Positions 1-10,875 of a DNA stretch of 64,000 nucleotides are shown one piece after another. Each line of letters starts with the position of its first letter. Position 1 is the first letter of the stretch. The stretch comes from Gigaspora rosea (Eukaryota > Glomeromycota > Glomeromycetes > Diversisporales > Gigasporaceae), in assembly GCA_003550325.1 (NCBI GenBank), contig QKWP01000229.1, forward strand, positions 95,603 through 159,602, written 5' to 3'. Both the position numbers and the translations under genes were made by a program. The notes beneath the pieces are model-generated. The model worked only from the letters and a program-made list of their open reading frames with translations, was not told the origin of the DNA and did not search any database.

Positions 1-151
1 TGAGATAAAGAATGTTTATTGAAATACCGATAACTATCAATTTGTGAATATCTATACTTTATAACTTTAGGTTGAGTATAAAGAACACTAATCTATTGCA
101 TAAAAAATATTTATTAGCCTAAATATTTAAGATAAGATATTTCAATGCTCC

Positions 152-275
152 TAACGGGTTTGATCTGAACGACCCAAAACTGATCTGGCTATAGTAAATT
201 TATTATATGGGTCATGACCCATATACTAAATTACTATAACCAGATCAGTTTGGGTCATTTAGATCAAATCCGTTA
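152..275. repeat. Short perfect-ended palindrome (MITE-like)
   Basis: The ends TAACGGGTTTGATCT and AGATCAAATCCGTTA are reverse complements, and the arms run almost without a break to the centre GGGTCATGACCC near 214. A small foldback element is likely. I found no convincing target-site duplication. Confidence 0.6.
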
Positions 276-492
276 CAAGAATATTCACAAATTTAGGGTA
301 TTATTAATCTAAGTATTTGAAATAAATAAATTATTCAAGTTTAATGCATCGAAAAACATAGGTACGACTGGTCAATGATAGCCCGTGGGTACCAATGGGT
401 TTGAGAGCCAGGCTAGGGCATTGAGTTCAAAGCTCTAGGGTAAGGGTAAGAGCTTGGAAGTCAAGCCCTTACACAAACGGGTAGGGCTAGGG

Positions 493-1204
493 CAGGGACG
501 ATGATATGTTGTGTTTCACAAAATATCACAAAAATCACATAATTTTGTGAAAATCACAAAATTTGTGTAGTTCCGCCACAAAATTCCACAAAATTCAATA
601 AATTGGCATGTTTTCACATAGTTCTGCCACAAAATTTCACAAAATTCGATAGATTGGCATGTTTTCATATAATTTCATGGAAGGTCCCCAAAATTCCTGG
701 TCGAAATACATTGGAATCCTAGTTGGTAAGGCCGAATTTTGACCAGAATCACTAAAAATTTTACTAATAAAATCGTAGCCGTTCACTAAGTGAAAAGTGC
801 CCAGCTGATAATTTTGCTATAGAACTTACTAACTAGTAGGGCTAAATGCCGACCTAAACAATTATCTATGATGCATTTAAACCAGGATTGAATTATTATC
901 GTTATAGAAATTTTTTATATAGAACTTTGAGGGTTTTTATATATTTTATATAGCAATAGCTTTTTTTCATTTTTTATATAGAACTTTTTACAGTACAAAT
1001 AAAAAATATTTTAGCAAAATTTTATAAAATTTAAATTAACTCTCAAAATCGCTTCAAATTAATCCACAACAAATCACGAAATTTACTTTATATTGCCACA
1101 AAATTGCACAAAATCGGTTTCAAATTGATCACAAAAAATCACAAAATTTACCTTATCCCGCCACAAAATTTACGTTATCCCACCACAAAAAATCATCGTT
1201 CCTG
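493..1204. mobile_element. hAT-type MITE, 712 bp, perfect 8-bp TSD
   Basis: The left end CAGGGACGATGAT matches the reverse complement of the right end ATCATCGTTCCTG. GGCTAGGG is duplicated exactly at 485-492 and 1205-1212, the 8-bp duplication typical of hAT transposition. The interior is built from degenerate CACAAAAT-rich units and has no coding capacity. It sits in a G-rich 'gggctaggg' sequence (about 361-1250) that is itself repetitive and resumes after the element. Confidence 0.8.
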
Positions 1205-1813
1205 GGCTAGGGTATTTCCATTACCCAGCCCTACCCGGCTCATGTGGAGGCCTAAGTATAAGTAGCTATAGTAATAATTTTTTTCTTTTTAAATCTTTTT
1301 TAATACATAGTTTGTCCTTGACAATAAAACATTTTAGTACTTTTTCTTTTTTGTTAAAAAGCTTTTAAAATCAGAGTAAAGTTGTTAAGAATATTTATAT
1401 TACATAAAATACCTTCATAAATCAACAAAATGTTAAGATTTATTGTATTGCAAGTATTATAGAATATGAAACAAAAGGTTATCTTTGTAAGCAAGATTCT
1501 TTTAATATTACTTTTTTATCTCATTTTAAGCTTACTCATCACATAATATTTAACTTTCTGAACACTCACTATATCCTATCCCTTAAACTGTCAGCAGTTA
1601 GCGGGCATATTTGGTTGCTAAAATGTTAAGGGGGCTTCCAGAAATTACATAATATTTTGTTACTAATAAATTTCAAAATTTTACCTCACCCACCCACACC
1701 TGATACTCTATTAGCCAATCAAATTTTATATTTGTTAAAATTTATTCATATGTTTTAATTTATGAAATTGATAATAACTATTTCTCTATGGACCAATTTA
1801 GATGATTTAACTA

Positions 1814-2880
1814 TGGTGCTCCAAGTCACTTCTCATCAAATGCGCCAAATTTGGCTAGATATATTCAAGGTACGCCAAATTTGGCTAGATATATCCAAGA
1901 TGTGCCAAATTTAGATTTGGCTATATATAAAAATTTGTAACTCAGCCTAAATTATCTGCCATCATAGCGAAGTGTTCGTCAAATATATTTTTTTAAAAAA
2001 TTTTATTTTTCCATCGAACGTAAAAATCAAAAGTCAATTAATAAAAAGTTCTACAATACTTATCAAAATTTTGTAGTAAGTGTATTTTGATATGCTGAAT
2101 AAAGTTACTTAATCGATTTTAATCGATTTGCTTAGTAAAATTTAGACTTTATTATGTAGCAACGTTTGTCAATTGTGGGGCGAATATATTTTTTTAAAAA
2201 ACTTTAATATTTCCGTCAAACGTAAAAATTAAAAGTCAATTAATAAAAAATTCTCTAATACCTATGAAAATTTTTTATTAAGTGTTTTTTGATCTGCTGA
2301 ATAAGGTTACTTAATTGATTTTTTTCGATTTGCTTAGTAAAATTTAGACTTTACTATGTAGCAACGTTTGTTAATTGTGGGACGAATATATTTTTTTAAA
2401 AAATTTTAATTTTTCTGTCGAACGTAAAAATCAAAAGTCAATTAATAAAAAATTCTCCGATGCTTATTAAAATTTTGTCATAAGTGTATTTTGATCTGCT
2501 AAATAAGGTTACTTAATTGATTTTTTTCGATTTGCTTAGTAAAATTTAGACTTTACTATGTAGCGACTTTTGTCAATTATTAGTTTCACAACAATTTTAT
2601 GTAGATCGAATATATGTGACGCCAATTTTGATATAAATTATATGTAACAACAAGGTGCCAATTTTATAGCTTACATAATAAATTGTATAAATTTTTTAAA
2701 TTTTAATATTATATAATTTTGATATTTGGACTTTTTAAAAAATTTTAACCAATAAGTTTGATAGAGCTAAAGATAATAATTTATTTTTATCAGTTATTTA
2801 TTAAATAAATCTTTGGATTTTATTGTTATAAGATTTTAAAAATGCAATCAGAATTTGATGAGAAGTGACTTGGAGCACTA
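1814..2880. mobile_element. TA-flanked MITE with CCAAGTCACTTCTCATC termini
   Basis: The termini (T)GGTGCTCCAAGTCACTTCTC and GAGAAGTGACTTGGAGCACTA are inverted repeats of about 27 bp, flanked by TA at 1812-1813 and 2881-2882. Removing the element restores the foldback sequence 'gatttaactaccaaaatg', which fixes the insertion point. A 327-bp relative with the same termini is at 28465-28791. About 600 bp of the interior is a 201-bp triplication. Confidence 0.8.
1975..2578. repeat. Three tandem copies of a 201-bp unit
   Basis: The phrase AATATATTTTTTTAAAA recurs at 1982, 2183 and 2384, a constant 201-bp step. Each copy continues through 'cgaacgtaaaaatcaaaagtcaa' and ends with 'ttagactttactatgtagc'. 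The copies are highly similar, so the amplification is fairly recent. It lies wholly inside the TA-flanked element 1814-2880. Confidence 0.85.
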
Positions 2881-3885
2881 TACCAAAATGTTCGTCTCAC
2901 TGAGACGATTCTAACAAGCCCAAAATCATTAAAATCAAATCACAGGGTCCTATGATTATTCAACTTTTGTGTAATTTTAATAGTGATTTTTTAGAATCAC
3001 AAGTAAATTTCTTTAATATTGAATAACTTTTGATCCACTGGCCCATTTTGGATGATTTAACTACCAAAATGTTCGTCTCAGTGAGACGATTCTAACAAGC
3101 CTAAAATCGCTAAATTCTAATTACCGAATCCCAAGATCAATAAAGATTTGTATTGTTAGACAAGCAATAAAATCTTTATTGATCTTGGAATTCTGTGATT
3201 GGAATTTAGCGATTTTGGTCTTGTTAGAATCGACTCACTGAGACGAATATTTTGGTAGTTAAATCATCCAAAATGGGCCAATGAATCAAAAGTTATTCAA
3301 TATTAAAGAAATTTACTTAGTGATTCTAAAAAATCACTATTAAAATTACACAAAAGTTGAAAGATCTTGGGACTCTGTGATTAGATTTTAACAATTTTGG
3401 GCTTGTTAGAATCAGCTCAGTGAGACAAACATTTTGGTGGTTAAATCATTTAAATTGGTCCAGTAGATCAATAGTTATTAATAATTTTATACTTTTATAC
3501 TTTTGGCCAGAATTATAAAAATTTGACCAGAATTATAATTATAATCTGATATTTTTAGCACCCCACCCACCTACCAAAAAATCACATAATTTTGTAAGCC
3601 CCCTAAAATAGTTGTTTCTGATCTATTTTTATTAAAATTTAAAATATTTTAAAAAAATTTTATATATTAATATTTAAAAATAAGGATTATAAAATAGTAA
3701 CATTTATTTTTAAATTATAAGAAAAAAAAGTAAAGTTGTCTATATAGTAAAACTTTTAAAAATCAATTTTTTTTAAAAAAATACAAAATTTTATCTTTAT
3801 TTATTAACAAACTTTTTAAAATTCTAAGCATAAGTCCCATATAATTTTGATACAAATTGTACGGTGCAAACAACCTAGTCCCGAC

Positions 3886-4123
3886 TAGTGATGCCACCGA
3901 AAATGATTTTTGAAAAAGGCCTATTTCGTTTTCATTAGAGAAAATTAAAATTTTTTATAAGGAAGAGCAAATAAAATTTATATAGATATGTTCCTTATGA
4001 TTTCGTCTATTCAAAAAAAGTATCAAATAATTTCGTTTTTTCAAGTAAAATAGGTCAAAAACAATTTCATCTTCAAATTTTAATTTCGGGTTTTAGAACC
4101 CGAAATGCTTTCGTCCTCATGTA
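3886..4123. mobile_element. 238-bp insertion with 10-bp direct repeat
   Basis: TAGTCCCGAC occurs at 3876-3885 and again at 4124-4133, exactly flanking this segment and interrupting the terminal repeat of the host element. The ends 'tagtgatgccaccgaaaatg' and 'gctttcgtcctcatgta' form only a loose inverted repeat. A 9-10 bp duplication would suit a Mutator-like MITE, but the superfamily is uncertain. Confidence 0.6.
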
Positions 4124-4317
4124 TAGTCCCGACAAATAAAATTGATGTTATTCAAATTGCTAATCCTTCTTCAAAAAAAATAGTAATCAAAAAATACTAT
4201 CCTAAAATGTTAAATCAAAACAAGCTAAATACTTTCATGGTTTTTAATTTTTTTTAAATCTATTTATAAAAAAGTTATAGCAGGTTGAAGTTATAGTATT
4301 TTTATAATTAAATATGA

Positions 4318-4445
4318 AATTTGGCTGCCCTATACATATTATAAAAACAAGCAATTTGGCCGCCCTATGTATACTAAATTTGGCCGCCCTATATATACTA
4401 AATTTGGCCGCCTTATATATACTAAATTTGGCTGCCCTATATATC
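4318..4445. repeat. About 24-bp tandem repeat (AAATTTGGCCGCCCTATATA)
   Basis: Four to five degenerate units of AAATTTGGCCGCCCTATATA plus 'tact' run up to the foldback at 4446. The 76-codon open frame on the minus strand here is only a translation of the repeat (AAKFSIYR repeats), not a gene. Confidence 0.8.
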
Positions 4446-4832
4446 ACTATAGTGTCAATGTGGCGTGCATGCATATAAAAATATTTTTTACTAAGTTAAC
4501 GATATATGCCCACTAATTAAAAGTTGTAGGGCTCATCGAGACACATTTACAGTGGTTAGATCATCCAAATCGGCCCAGTGGATAGCAAGATATAGTCAAA
4601 AAACGATTGGACGACTATATAAAATCTCTGTGTAAATTACATAGACTTTATATAGTCATCCAATCATTTTTCAACGATATCTTGCCATCCACTGGGCCGA
4701 TTTGGATGATCTAACCACCGTTAGATGCGCCTCGACGAGCTCTACAACTTTAAATTAGTGGGCATGTGTCGTTAACTTAGTAAAAAATATTTTTATATGT
4801 ATGCACGCCACATTCACACTATAGTGATTTTT
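4446..4832. repeat. Foldback palindrome of about 387 bp
   Basis: CACTATAGTGTCAATGTGGC at the left is mirrored by 'gccacattcacactatagtg' at the right, and the arms match to the centre near 4638. The arms contain GATCATCCAAATCGGCCCAG and its complement, a motif shared with the foldbacks at 1768-3484 and 30043-30492. Confidence 0.8.
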
Positions 4833-4919
4833 ACATGTGATTTGCATCACATTACACTACAAACAATCTCTGATTAACTGCCGTGACTATCAATTAAAGT
4901 AATTTGGTAAGTGAGCATG

Positions 4920-5080
4920 TGCTAATTTGGCCGTATATATAATGAAAATATCAAATTTGGCCATATATAATGAAAATATCAAATTTGGCCGCATATAATG
5001 AAAATATCAAATTTGGCCGCATATAATGAAAATATCAAATTTGGCCGCATTATGTAAATTTCAGATTTGGCAGCTAGAAA
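4920..5080. repeat. About 26-bp tandem repeat (AATTTGGCCGCATATAATGA)
   Basis: Five units of AATTTGGCCGCATATAATGA plus 'aaatatc' lie in the right arm of the element 3869-5106. The GGCCGC word is in the same orientation as in the left-arm array at 4318-4445, so the two arrays are not simple mirror images. Confidence 0.8.
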
Positions 5081-5734
5081 ATTTCATTTGTTGGGACTAG
5101 GTTGTTCAAACTATAGAATTTGGTTTAATAAATAACTTTAATTATTGAAATTTTTATAATTTTATAAATAAAATTTTAACTTTTTATAATAGCAAAAATT
5201 TTTTTTATAAATGGAAACATATAAAAATTTAAAAATTAATAAAAAATATTTTGAAAATTTTATAATAAAATTTTAGAATTGGCAATATTATAAAGTAAAT
5301 AATATCTTTAATACTATTAAAGTTAAATTAAAAATTTTACTCAATAATAATTAAAAATATCTCTTAGTTTTATTTTAGCTTAGAAATAGGTGAACATATG
5401 CTTAATAAAATTTCAAGTTATTGTAAAAAATATAAAAAAAATACATTCTAGCGGGCATATTTGGCCGCTAGATAGTTTAAGAGATAAGAATAGTTTCCTT
5501 TTAGGAAATCCTTAAAAACAATAATTGAAAATGGCTAACCATTGCAATTACTATGAAAATCAAAATTCTTATATGAGTATCAATCACTCAAATTTTATAA
5601 TAAAAATTTATTCACCTAATATGTACAACATCTCGATCAACTGATAATATATATATTATTATAATATTTTTATTTTATAAAAAAGCTTATAACTTTTGTT
5701 CACTTGATATCATTGTTATTTAATTATTAAATAA

Positions 5735-5917
5735 TTAATTTCTATATAATAAAAAAAAGGAGAGTAAAGAGAGTAACAAAAATCAGTTGATTTTTTAGAA
5801 GGAAGGTGGTAAAAAAAAGTGAAATTATATATAAGGAACTTAACTATATATATATTAAAGAAAAGGGGGGAGTAGGTCTTTGATAAAAAATAATTAGGTG
5901 ATTAATGATATGGCTCT
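5735..5917. mobile_element. Solo terminal repeat of the long-TIR family
   Basis: The stretch from 'agtaacaaaaatcagttgat' through 'gaaattatatataaggaac' to 'aattaggtgattaatgatat' closely matches both terminal repeats of the element at 33670-37672, in the orientation of its right end. I could not find a matching left end upstream, so this is a solo or truncated end. Confidence 0.6.
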
Positions 5918-5957
5918 AAGTATTTAAAATAACTAGTGACTTATTCAGGACCTCGAG

Positions 5958-6119
5958 TAGTGATACAAATTGCCAAAAATTTTGCAATTATTTAATTTTC
6001 AATTTTTTGATTATTTGATTTTTATTTGATCTTGGTCAATTTTTATTCGATTTTAATATAAAATTAGTATCAACTTTGTTAACTAATTGATTTTGATCAA
6101 TTTTTGATTCGTATTACTA
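5958..6119. mobile_element. Small hAT-like MITE (TAGTGATACAAAT ends)
   Basis: The ends TAGTGATACAAATTG and 'tttgattcgtattacta' are inverted repeats fitting the hAT 5'-YARNG start. The flanks 'acctcgag' and 'tccctgag' agree at 5 of 8 positions, consistent with an old 8-bp duplication. A larger relative lies at 25748-26170. Confidence 0.5.
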
Positions 6120-6461
6120 TCCCTGAGTATGGCATATCAATTTGGCTAAAGTAACAGAAAAACACCTACTATAAGTAATCTAGTCTCTAAGATACCTAAT
6201 TCTTTTATTGTAATAAATTTGTACTACTATATATTATACCAAGCTAAATGGTTATTAAATTAGTTTGTTGACTATCTATAGTGTTTTTATAAAATAACTT
6301 TATATTGTCTAATAAACAAAAAGTATATTTTGTCTTTTAAGCAAAGTTTGTCAAATTTAGAAATTATTTAAGATTATTTTATAAAGGTAATATTAGTATT
6401 TATTTGAAACTAAAAAAATTTTACGCTGAATTTTTGTTAGTAAATAGTATGTTTTAAAAAA

Positions 6462-6789
6462 GTCAGACCTTCATAAATGCAATTTTTATAAATACAATAC
6501 TTTCCCAAATACTTGTTTGTAAGAAATTATTAGTGCTAAATACACATTCTATGTTCTGTAAATACATATTTTTTTAAATAATTTTCTATATCACACTAAC
6601 TTTCTAAATGTATATAGCCAATCAAATTTTAGTATTTAAAATAGATTATACAGTTTTTAGTAGAAGTTATACAAGCTTGATAATTTAATTTTTAAAGCTG
6701 CAAGTTAATTGGCTCTCTCTAAATGCATATCTCTCTAAATGCATATTGTAGGCTTGTTTGTACATGTTGCATTTATGAAGCTTTAACTG
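6462..6789. mobile_element. MITE with CTTCATAAATGCAA termini
   Basis: 'accttcataaatgcaatttt' at the left pairs with 'gttgcatttatgaagcttta' at the right, and further TAAATGCATA/TAAATACA words occur inside. The right end reads CAGTTAAAGC inward with TA outside, which would suit a Tc1/mariner-type element; the left end is eroded. Confidence 0.5.
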
Positions 6790-7707
6790 TATTTAAAGTA
6801 TATAAATTAGCTACCTAAGCAAATGATTTACATTAACCAATCAGACAAATGTTTGTCTATAAGTATATGACTTATTAAACTCATCAAAATACTGAAATAT
6901 AAGTTTCTATACTAGAAAAAGTTTTTTTGATAAAATAGTACCAGTATAAATTAGATAATAAATATAAAGCATGGAGGTCTTTGATATTTTTTAGAAAAGC
7001 ACAGAATTTTCATATAGTAATTGACTAATTAGAAACTATATTGCTAGCACATAATCTAGACAGATAGATAATCATTGAACTATATAGCCAATCAACAGGC
7101 ATAATTTATATATTATTATTTCTTTTATAGTTTAACTTCAAAGTAAAATAAGGTATATTTTGGAAAAATAAAACTTTTTATCTAGTTTATAAAACAATTT
7201 ACAAGTATAAAACTTTATTAAAAAGATTTTTAATAGAAATTATATATTCTTTTTTAATATTTTTAAACTTTAATATAATTAACAAAACTATTATTATACA
7301 TAATGAACCAATTTCTATTGAACTAAATATCTTCTAAAGACTATACATCTTTTAAAAACAATCTATAAAGATTATAAATAAAATCAAAGTATTAATTATT
7401 TAAATAATTATAAATAAAAAAAAAAACAGAAAAACAATATTGAACTTTGCAAATTAAGCAGTAAAATACTTTTATTACCACTTACTAGAGCAGTTAGTAC
7501 TTTAACCTTTAAAAGAACAACTTTTCTAGTATGATGCAGTACAATGCAGTATAGTGCAACTTGAGTTTCTCGAAAAGATATTTTCTACAAACCTATTTTA
7601 TTAGTAAAAAATTGTATTATTAGCTTGGTTTTTTTAAAGTTTATTTATACCTGAAATTCTGGTTTTATAATACTATTCTATATAAATACTTATATAATAG
7701 TAATTCC
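6790..7707. other. AT-rich stretch without recognised features
   Basis: I see no coding exon, no strong inverted repeat and no tRNA-like sequence here, only AT-rich sequence with short poly-A and poly-T tracts. Confidence 0.4.
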
Positions 7708-7722
7708 AAAAATTATCAGAAT

Positions 7723-9640
7723 GGGGTGTAGCAACATAGTGTAGTTGAATTGTTGTCACCCCCCAAGTAGTTGTAACAAAAGGTACAGAGTTCAAATCCC
7801 ACTGGAGATGATTTTGAAAAATTTACCTGTATTACGGTAACCTGGACTCTTAGCTTGGATGTACAAATCTGTTTCCTGAGTTATACCAACTCGTATTGAG
7901 AGCTCTGGTGCTGTGTTATGCACAGAACTGGGGCGCATAGATCCTGGGTAGAGTGTCCAGGATTATGATCCGGCATAATATTCGCATAATTCACCTTATA
8001 GCGCATAAAATATGCAATTTCGCATAATTTAAAGAAGCCCGCATAATCTCACATAATTTATCCTTTCTCTCGTATAAAGGAATTTCTATTGGTCAATTGT
8101 CATTACACAGATTAAATTACAGAGTGTATTATCAAGTCGGCCTATATTATACTCTAACGCTGGCTAATTCCGAGTAGAATCATGTAAATAATGCTGACTA
8201 AACTATCATAGTATCTACACTTTAAAATTAATAGATCCGAATATAGGGAATTACAGATAAGTATAGTATGGATGTGATTTTATCAAACTGTACCATCACA
8301 CCCTAAAAAACCCGACAGGAATTAATCATAATTTCTGGTAGAGCTAACCCTAAATTCTATGAGGCGTGATAATTAAGCAAACTCTATAGTAAGATTTGAT
8401 AAAAAATCATACTAAAATCACATACTGATATTCTTTACACCTCGAATGTAGTAACAATTATTGATTATACACACTATTGGTTGTACAATGTAAGTTGCAG
8501 ATAATTTTAGTACATACCATGGGCAAAAATAGAATACAAAAAAATTTCTAGTAAAATTTCGTGCTTTTAGATTAGGGATAAAATCTTGCAATAAGGTTAG
8601 AGTTCAAAAATATTATTTATATAATAAAATTTTATAACACGTAAAAACAGTTTCATAGACAGTTATAAAATTTGTCTTGCATTACAGAAGATCTTGAAAT
8701 TTGGTTGGTCACAAATTTTTTTTTAACCTTAATCCTGGGGTCCGCATAATTTGCATAATTTGCAATTTACCGAATGCATAATTTGGCATTTACCGGATCA
8801 TAATCCTGAACACCCTAATCCTGGGGAGTGCAGGCACTGTATTATGCACAGAACCATAGAACAAAAGAAAACCATACTTGGCAAGACCCGAATAAAGAGG
8901 TAACTGACTTTCGACGGTACCCAAACAGGAATCAGACAGGGACTGACCGGTACAGACTGACCGGAAGCAGACTTATGACAAAAAGGGTTTATGGCAGACT
9001 CTACCAACTGGACCACTAAAGTCATACCGGAGGAAAAGGACATGTGTTGTGAAATCATGTACCAGGGGATGGGAGTCCCTGGGTTCGCCAGGGCAGACCA
9101 ACCCTTCCGGGTCCTTGGCTTGGAAGTAGGAAAGCAACTGGGGGAAAGAAAGTTCCGAGGGAAAGAAACTGGAAGAGGAATAAGGCGGTACTGGAGTCAT
9201 GCGAACTTTACAAGGGCAGAAGTAGGTAATGATAGCAGTTGCAGGTAACCCCTGACTGCAAGTTGTTTGACTTGGTGAATGCGTATGTTACCGAAATATA
9301 GGTGATACCTGTGTGGGATAAGAAAACGCTCTACCAAGTTTTTCACTAAGGATAAACTAGTTCTAAGGGTGCGGTTAGTATCTGGAACAGTGTTCTGGTA
9401 ATACAAGATGGACCAGCAGGAGGCAGAAGATCAGAGAGTTTAAATAGATAATGCTAGTATGTGAGTTACAGGTATGGCAGCTAGGGTAGAACCTTTGGGT
9501 AGCTACTTAAATAGGCAACCAAAAGTTGCAGGTGTGGCTGGTTGTACTCTCGTCAATGTAGGGTGCTGAGATCTAATATATCTTGAATAAAAGCCCAATC
9601 CCCAAAGTAGGCACTTTGACACTAAAAAAAAAAAAAAAAA
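7723..9640 (+). mobile_element. tRNA-headed SINE-like retroelement, copy A (interrupted)
   Basis: The 5' head resembles a tRNA gene: 'tagtgtagttgaattgt' sits in the box A position and 'acagagttcaaatccc' is a good box B. About 1.05 kb follows that is shared with copies at 14326, 18600 and 27393, and an A17 tail ends the element. AAAAATTATCAGAAT at 7708-7722 is repeated at 9637-9651 after the tail, a 15-bp duplication diagnostic of target-primed reverse transcription. Near the 3' end 'gaataaaagccc' supplies an AATAAA signal. An 869-bp hAT MITE (7949-8817) splits the body. Overlapping short open frames at 8798-9406 are not supported as genes. Confidence 0.8.
7949..8817. mobile_element. hAT-type MITE, 869 bp, perfect 8-bp TSD
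   Basis: The ends TAGAGTGTCCAGGATTATGA and TCATAATCCTGAACACCCTA are inverted repeats starting with the hAT YARNG signature. ATCCTGGG is exactly duplicated at 7941-7948 and 8818-8825. Subterminal GCATAATTTGC-type words are abundant. The element lies inside retroelement copy A and is therefore younger than it. Confidence 0.85.
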
Positions 9641-9651
9641 ATTATCAGAAT

Positions 9652-10530
9652 CAAAAGTTCTTTGTTATAATTGGTGAAAGAGCTTGATAAAATTGGCCCA
9701 GTTCAGTTTGATTATAAACAAAAGTAATTAAGATAGCTTAAATAGTTTAAATCAATAAACTAATACATATAATTATAGATATAAGAGTTCTTTTTATTAT
9801 TAATATAAATCAATATATAAACTAATACAATAATACTAAATACTATTAACTATTATTAACTACTTTCTTTATAATCTAAAACTAATTATAAGATATATCA
9901 TCTACAGAATACGGCAACTATGTAGCAATCTTACAACATATCACTGCTTTTCCCCTATACAATCTACACCTTTTAACACTGCAACCTTTTACACTACAAT
10001 TTAAGACTTTATTCCTATTACTTATTAATATTGTATCTCAATATACCTTTTACAAAAATGCATCTAATATTATTATTAAACTCTTTTTGCTTATTTCACA
10101 AAAAACTTATGAACAGTTATGAAAACCATACTGTACAAAACTTGTATATAAAAATCTTCACAAGATTTACTACAATAGCCTTCTCAATTTACATCTACTA
10201 AATCTCTATGTATATCTTTTCACAACAGAGCTCTATATACTTATAATTGTACATGTGGTTTACTAGACCAATTATATGAAAACAATCCTAATACCTGCAC
10301 ACCTCTTGGGCTAGCACTTAGAAAAATAGATATTTGATAATATAATTAGATCAAATATAGCTTTTCTACTAACTCAATTCTCCACATCCAAATCTAGATG
10401 AGTTTTAACTACTCTAGTAGATTTAGGTTGCAGATAATTTAATAATTTGTAATTTGAAAACCCTGTGAGGAATTTCATATATTTTATTAATAAAGATAAT
10501 GGCAAAACTAGTGTTCTGACCCATCACAAA
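9652..10530. other. AT-rich intergenic stretch
   Basis: No exon, terminal repeat or RNA gene is recognisable. Short direct words such as 'aaactaatac' recur near 9760 and 9815 but do not form a clear array. Confidence 0.4.
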
Positions 10531-10534
10531 AATC

Positions 10535-10690
10535 CCAACAGGGTCACTTGTGGGTGGGTCACCTGGGTCACCTACTAGGAAATAAAAAAAATACTGCTAC
10601 GGGTTACCTGTGGATGGGCCACCTAGGTCACTCAGATGAACACTAGGTAATAAAAAAAATTTTGCTACGGGTTATGCGGGTGGGCAGTCT
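10535..10690. repeat. About 75-80-bp degenerate tandem repeat
   Basis: Two to three units share GCTACGGGTTA, 'ggtcacct', 'cactaggtaataaaaaaaat'. The unit is more GC-rich than its surroundings. No coding signal. Confidence 0.65.
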
Positions 10691-10875
10691 AATTCTAAAA
10701 AAAAAAAACAAAAAAAAAAAGTAAAATTAATGTATATTTTTAATTTATATGAGGTTTTGATTCTTTGATTGAAGATTTAATTACTCAATTAGAGCTTCAA
10801 TCACTTGTTTGAAGCTTTGATTACTTTGTTTGGATTTTTGATTACCTATTTGAAGCTTTAATTGGTTGTTGCTTG

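Larger units (their letters stand above)
1768..3484. repeat. Nested foldback palindrome with CGTCTCA..TGAGACG core
   Basis: The left arm starts near 1768 ('gataataactat') and contains GACCAATTTAGATGATTTAA. It is interrupted by the TA-flanked element at 1814-2880 and resumes with CCAAAATGTTCGTCTCACTG. The right arm ends at about 3484 as the inverse complement. A second, inner foldback (about 2957-3360, centre near 3155) carries the same motifs CCAAAATGTTCGTCTCA, so one family member appears to have entered another. Related foldbacks lie at 4446-4832 and 30043-30492. Confidence 0.7.
3869..5106. mobile_element. TIR element with AACAACCTAGTCCC ends and repeat-filled arms
   Basis: AACAACCTAGTCCCGAC at the left pairs with TTGGGACTAGGTTGTT at the right. 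The matching continues inward after a 238-bp insertion (3886-4123) is discounted, because 'gacaaataaaat' at 4131 pairs with 'atttcatttgtt' at 5081. Both arms hold AATTTGGCCGC tandem repeats flanking a central foldback. No coding content. Confidence 0.65.
1579..5484. mobile_element. 3.9-kb composite TA-flanked TIR element carrying nested insertions
   Basis: The ends TCCCTTAAACTGTC (left) and GATAGTTTAAGAGA (right) are inverted repeats flanked by TA at 1577-1578 and 5485-5486, a Tc1/mariner-like target duplication. Just inside each end lies a near-palindrome GCGGGCATATTTGG(C/T)YGC (1610-1630 and 5450-5469). The same arrangement occurs in a 657-bp relative at 35865-36521. Most of the length comes from later insertions listed separately: foldbacks at 1768-3484 and 4446-4832, and TIR elements at 1814-2880, 3869-5106 and 3886-4123. 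No ORF of note. Confidence 0.6.

Noticed and set aside
4244-4474. 76-codon minus-strand frame with AAKFSIYR repeats
   Set aside because: It is the translation of the 24-bp AATTTGGCCGCCC tandem array, not a protein gene.
7905-8848. Duplicated words 'gctgtgttatgcacagaac' and 'cactgtattatgcacagaac' as a 20-bp target duplication of the inserted element
   Set aside because: The precise terminal repeats with ATCCTGGG on both sides explain the insertion better; the longer word is a duplication already in the retroelement body.
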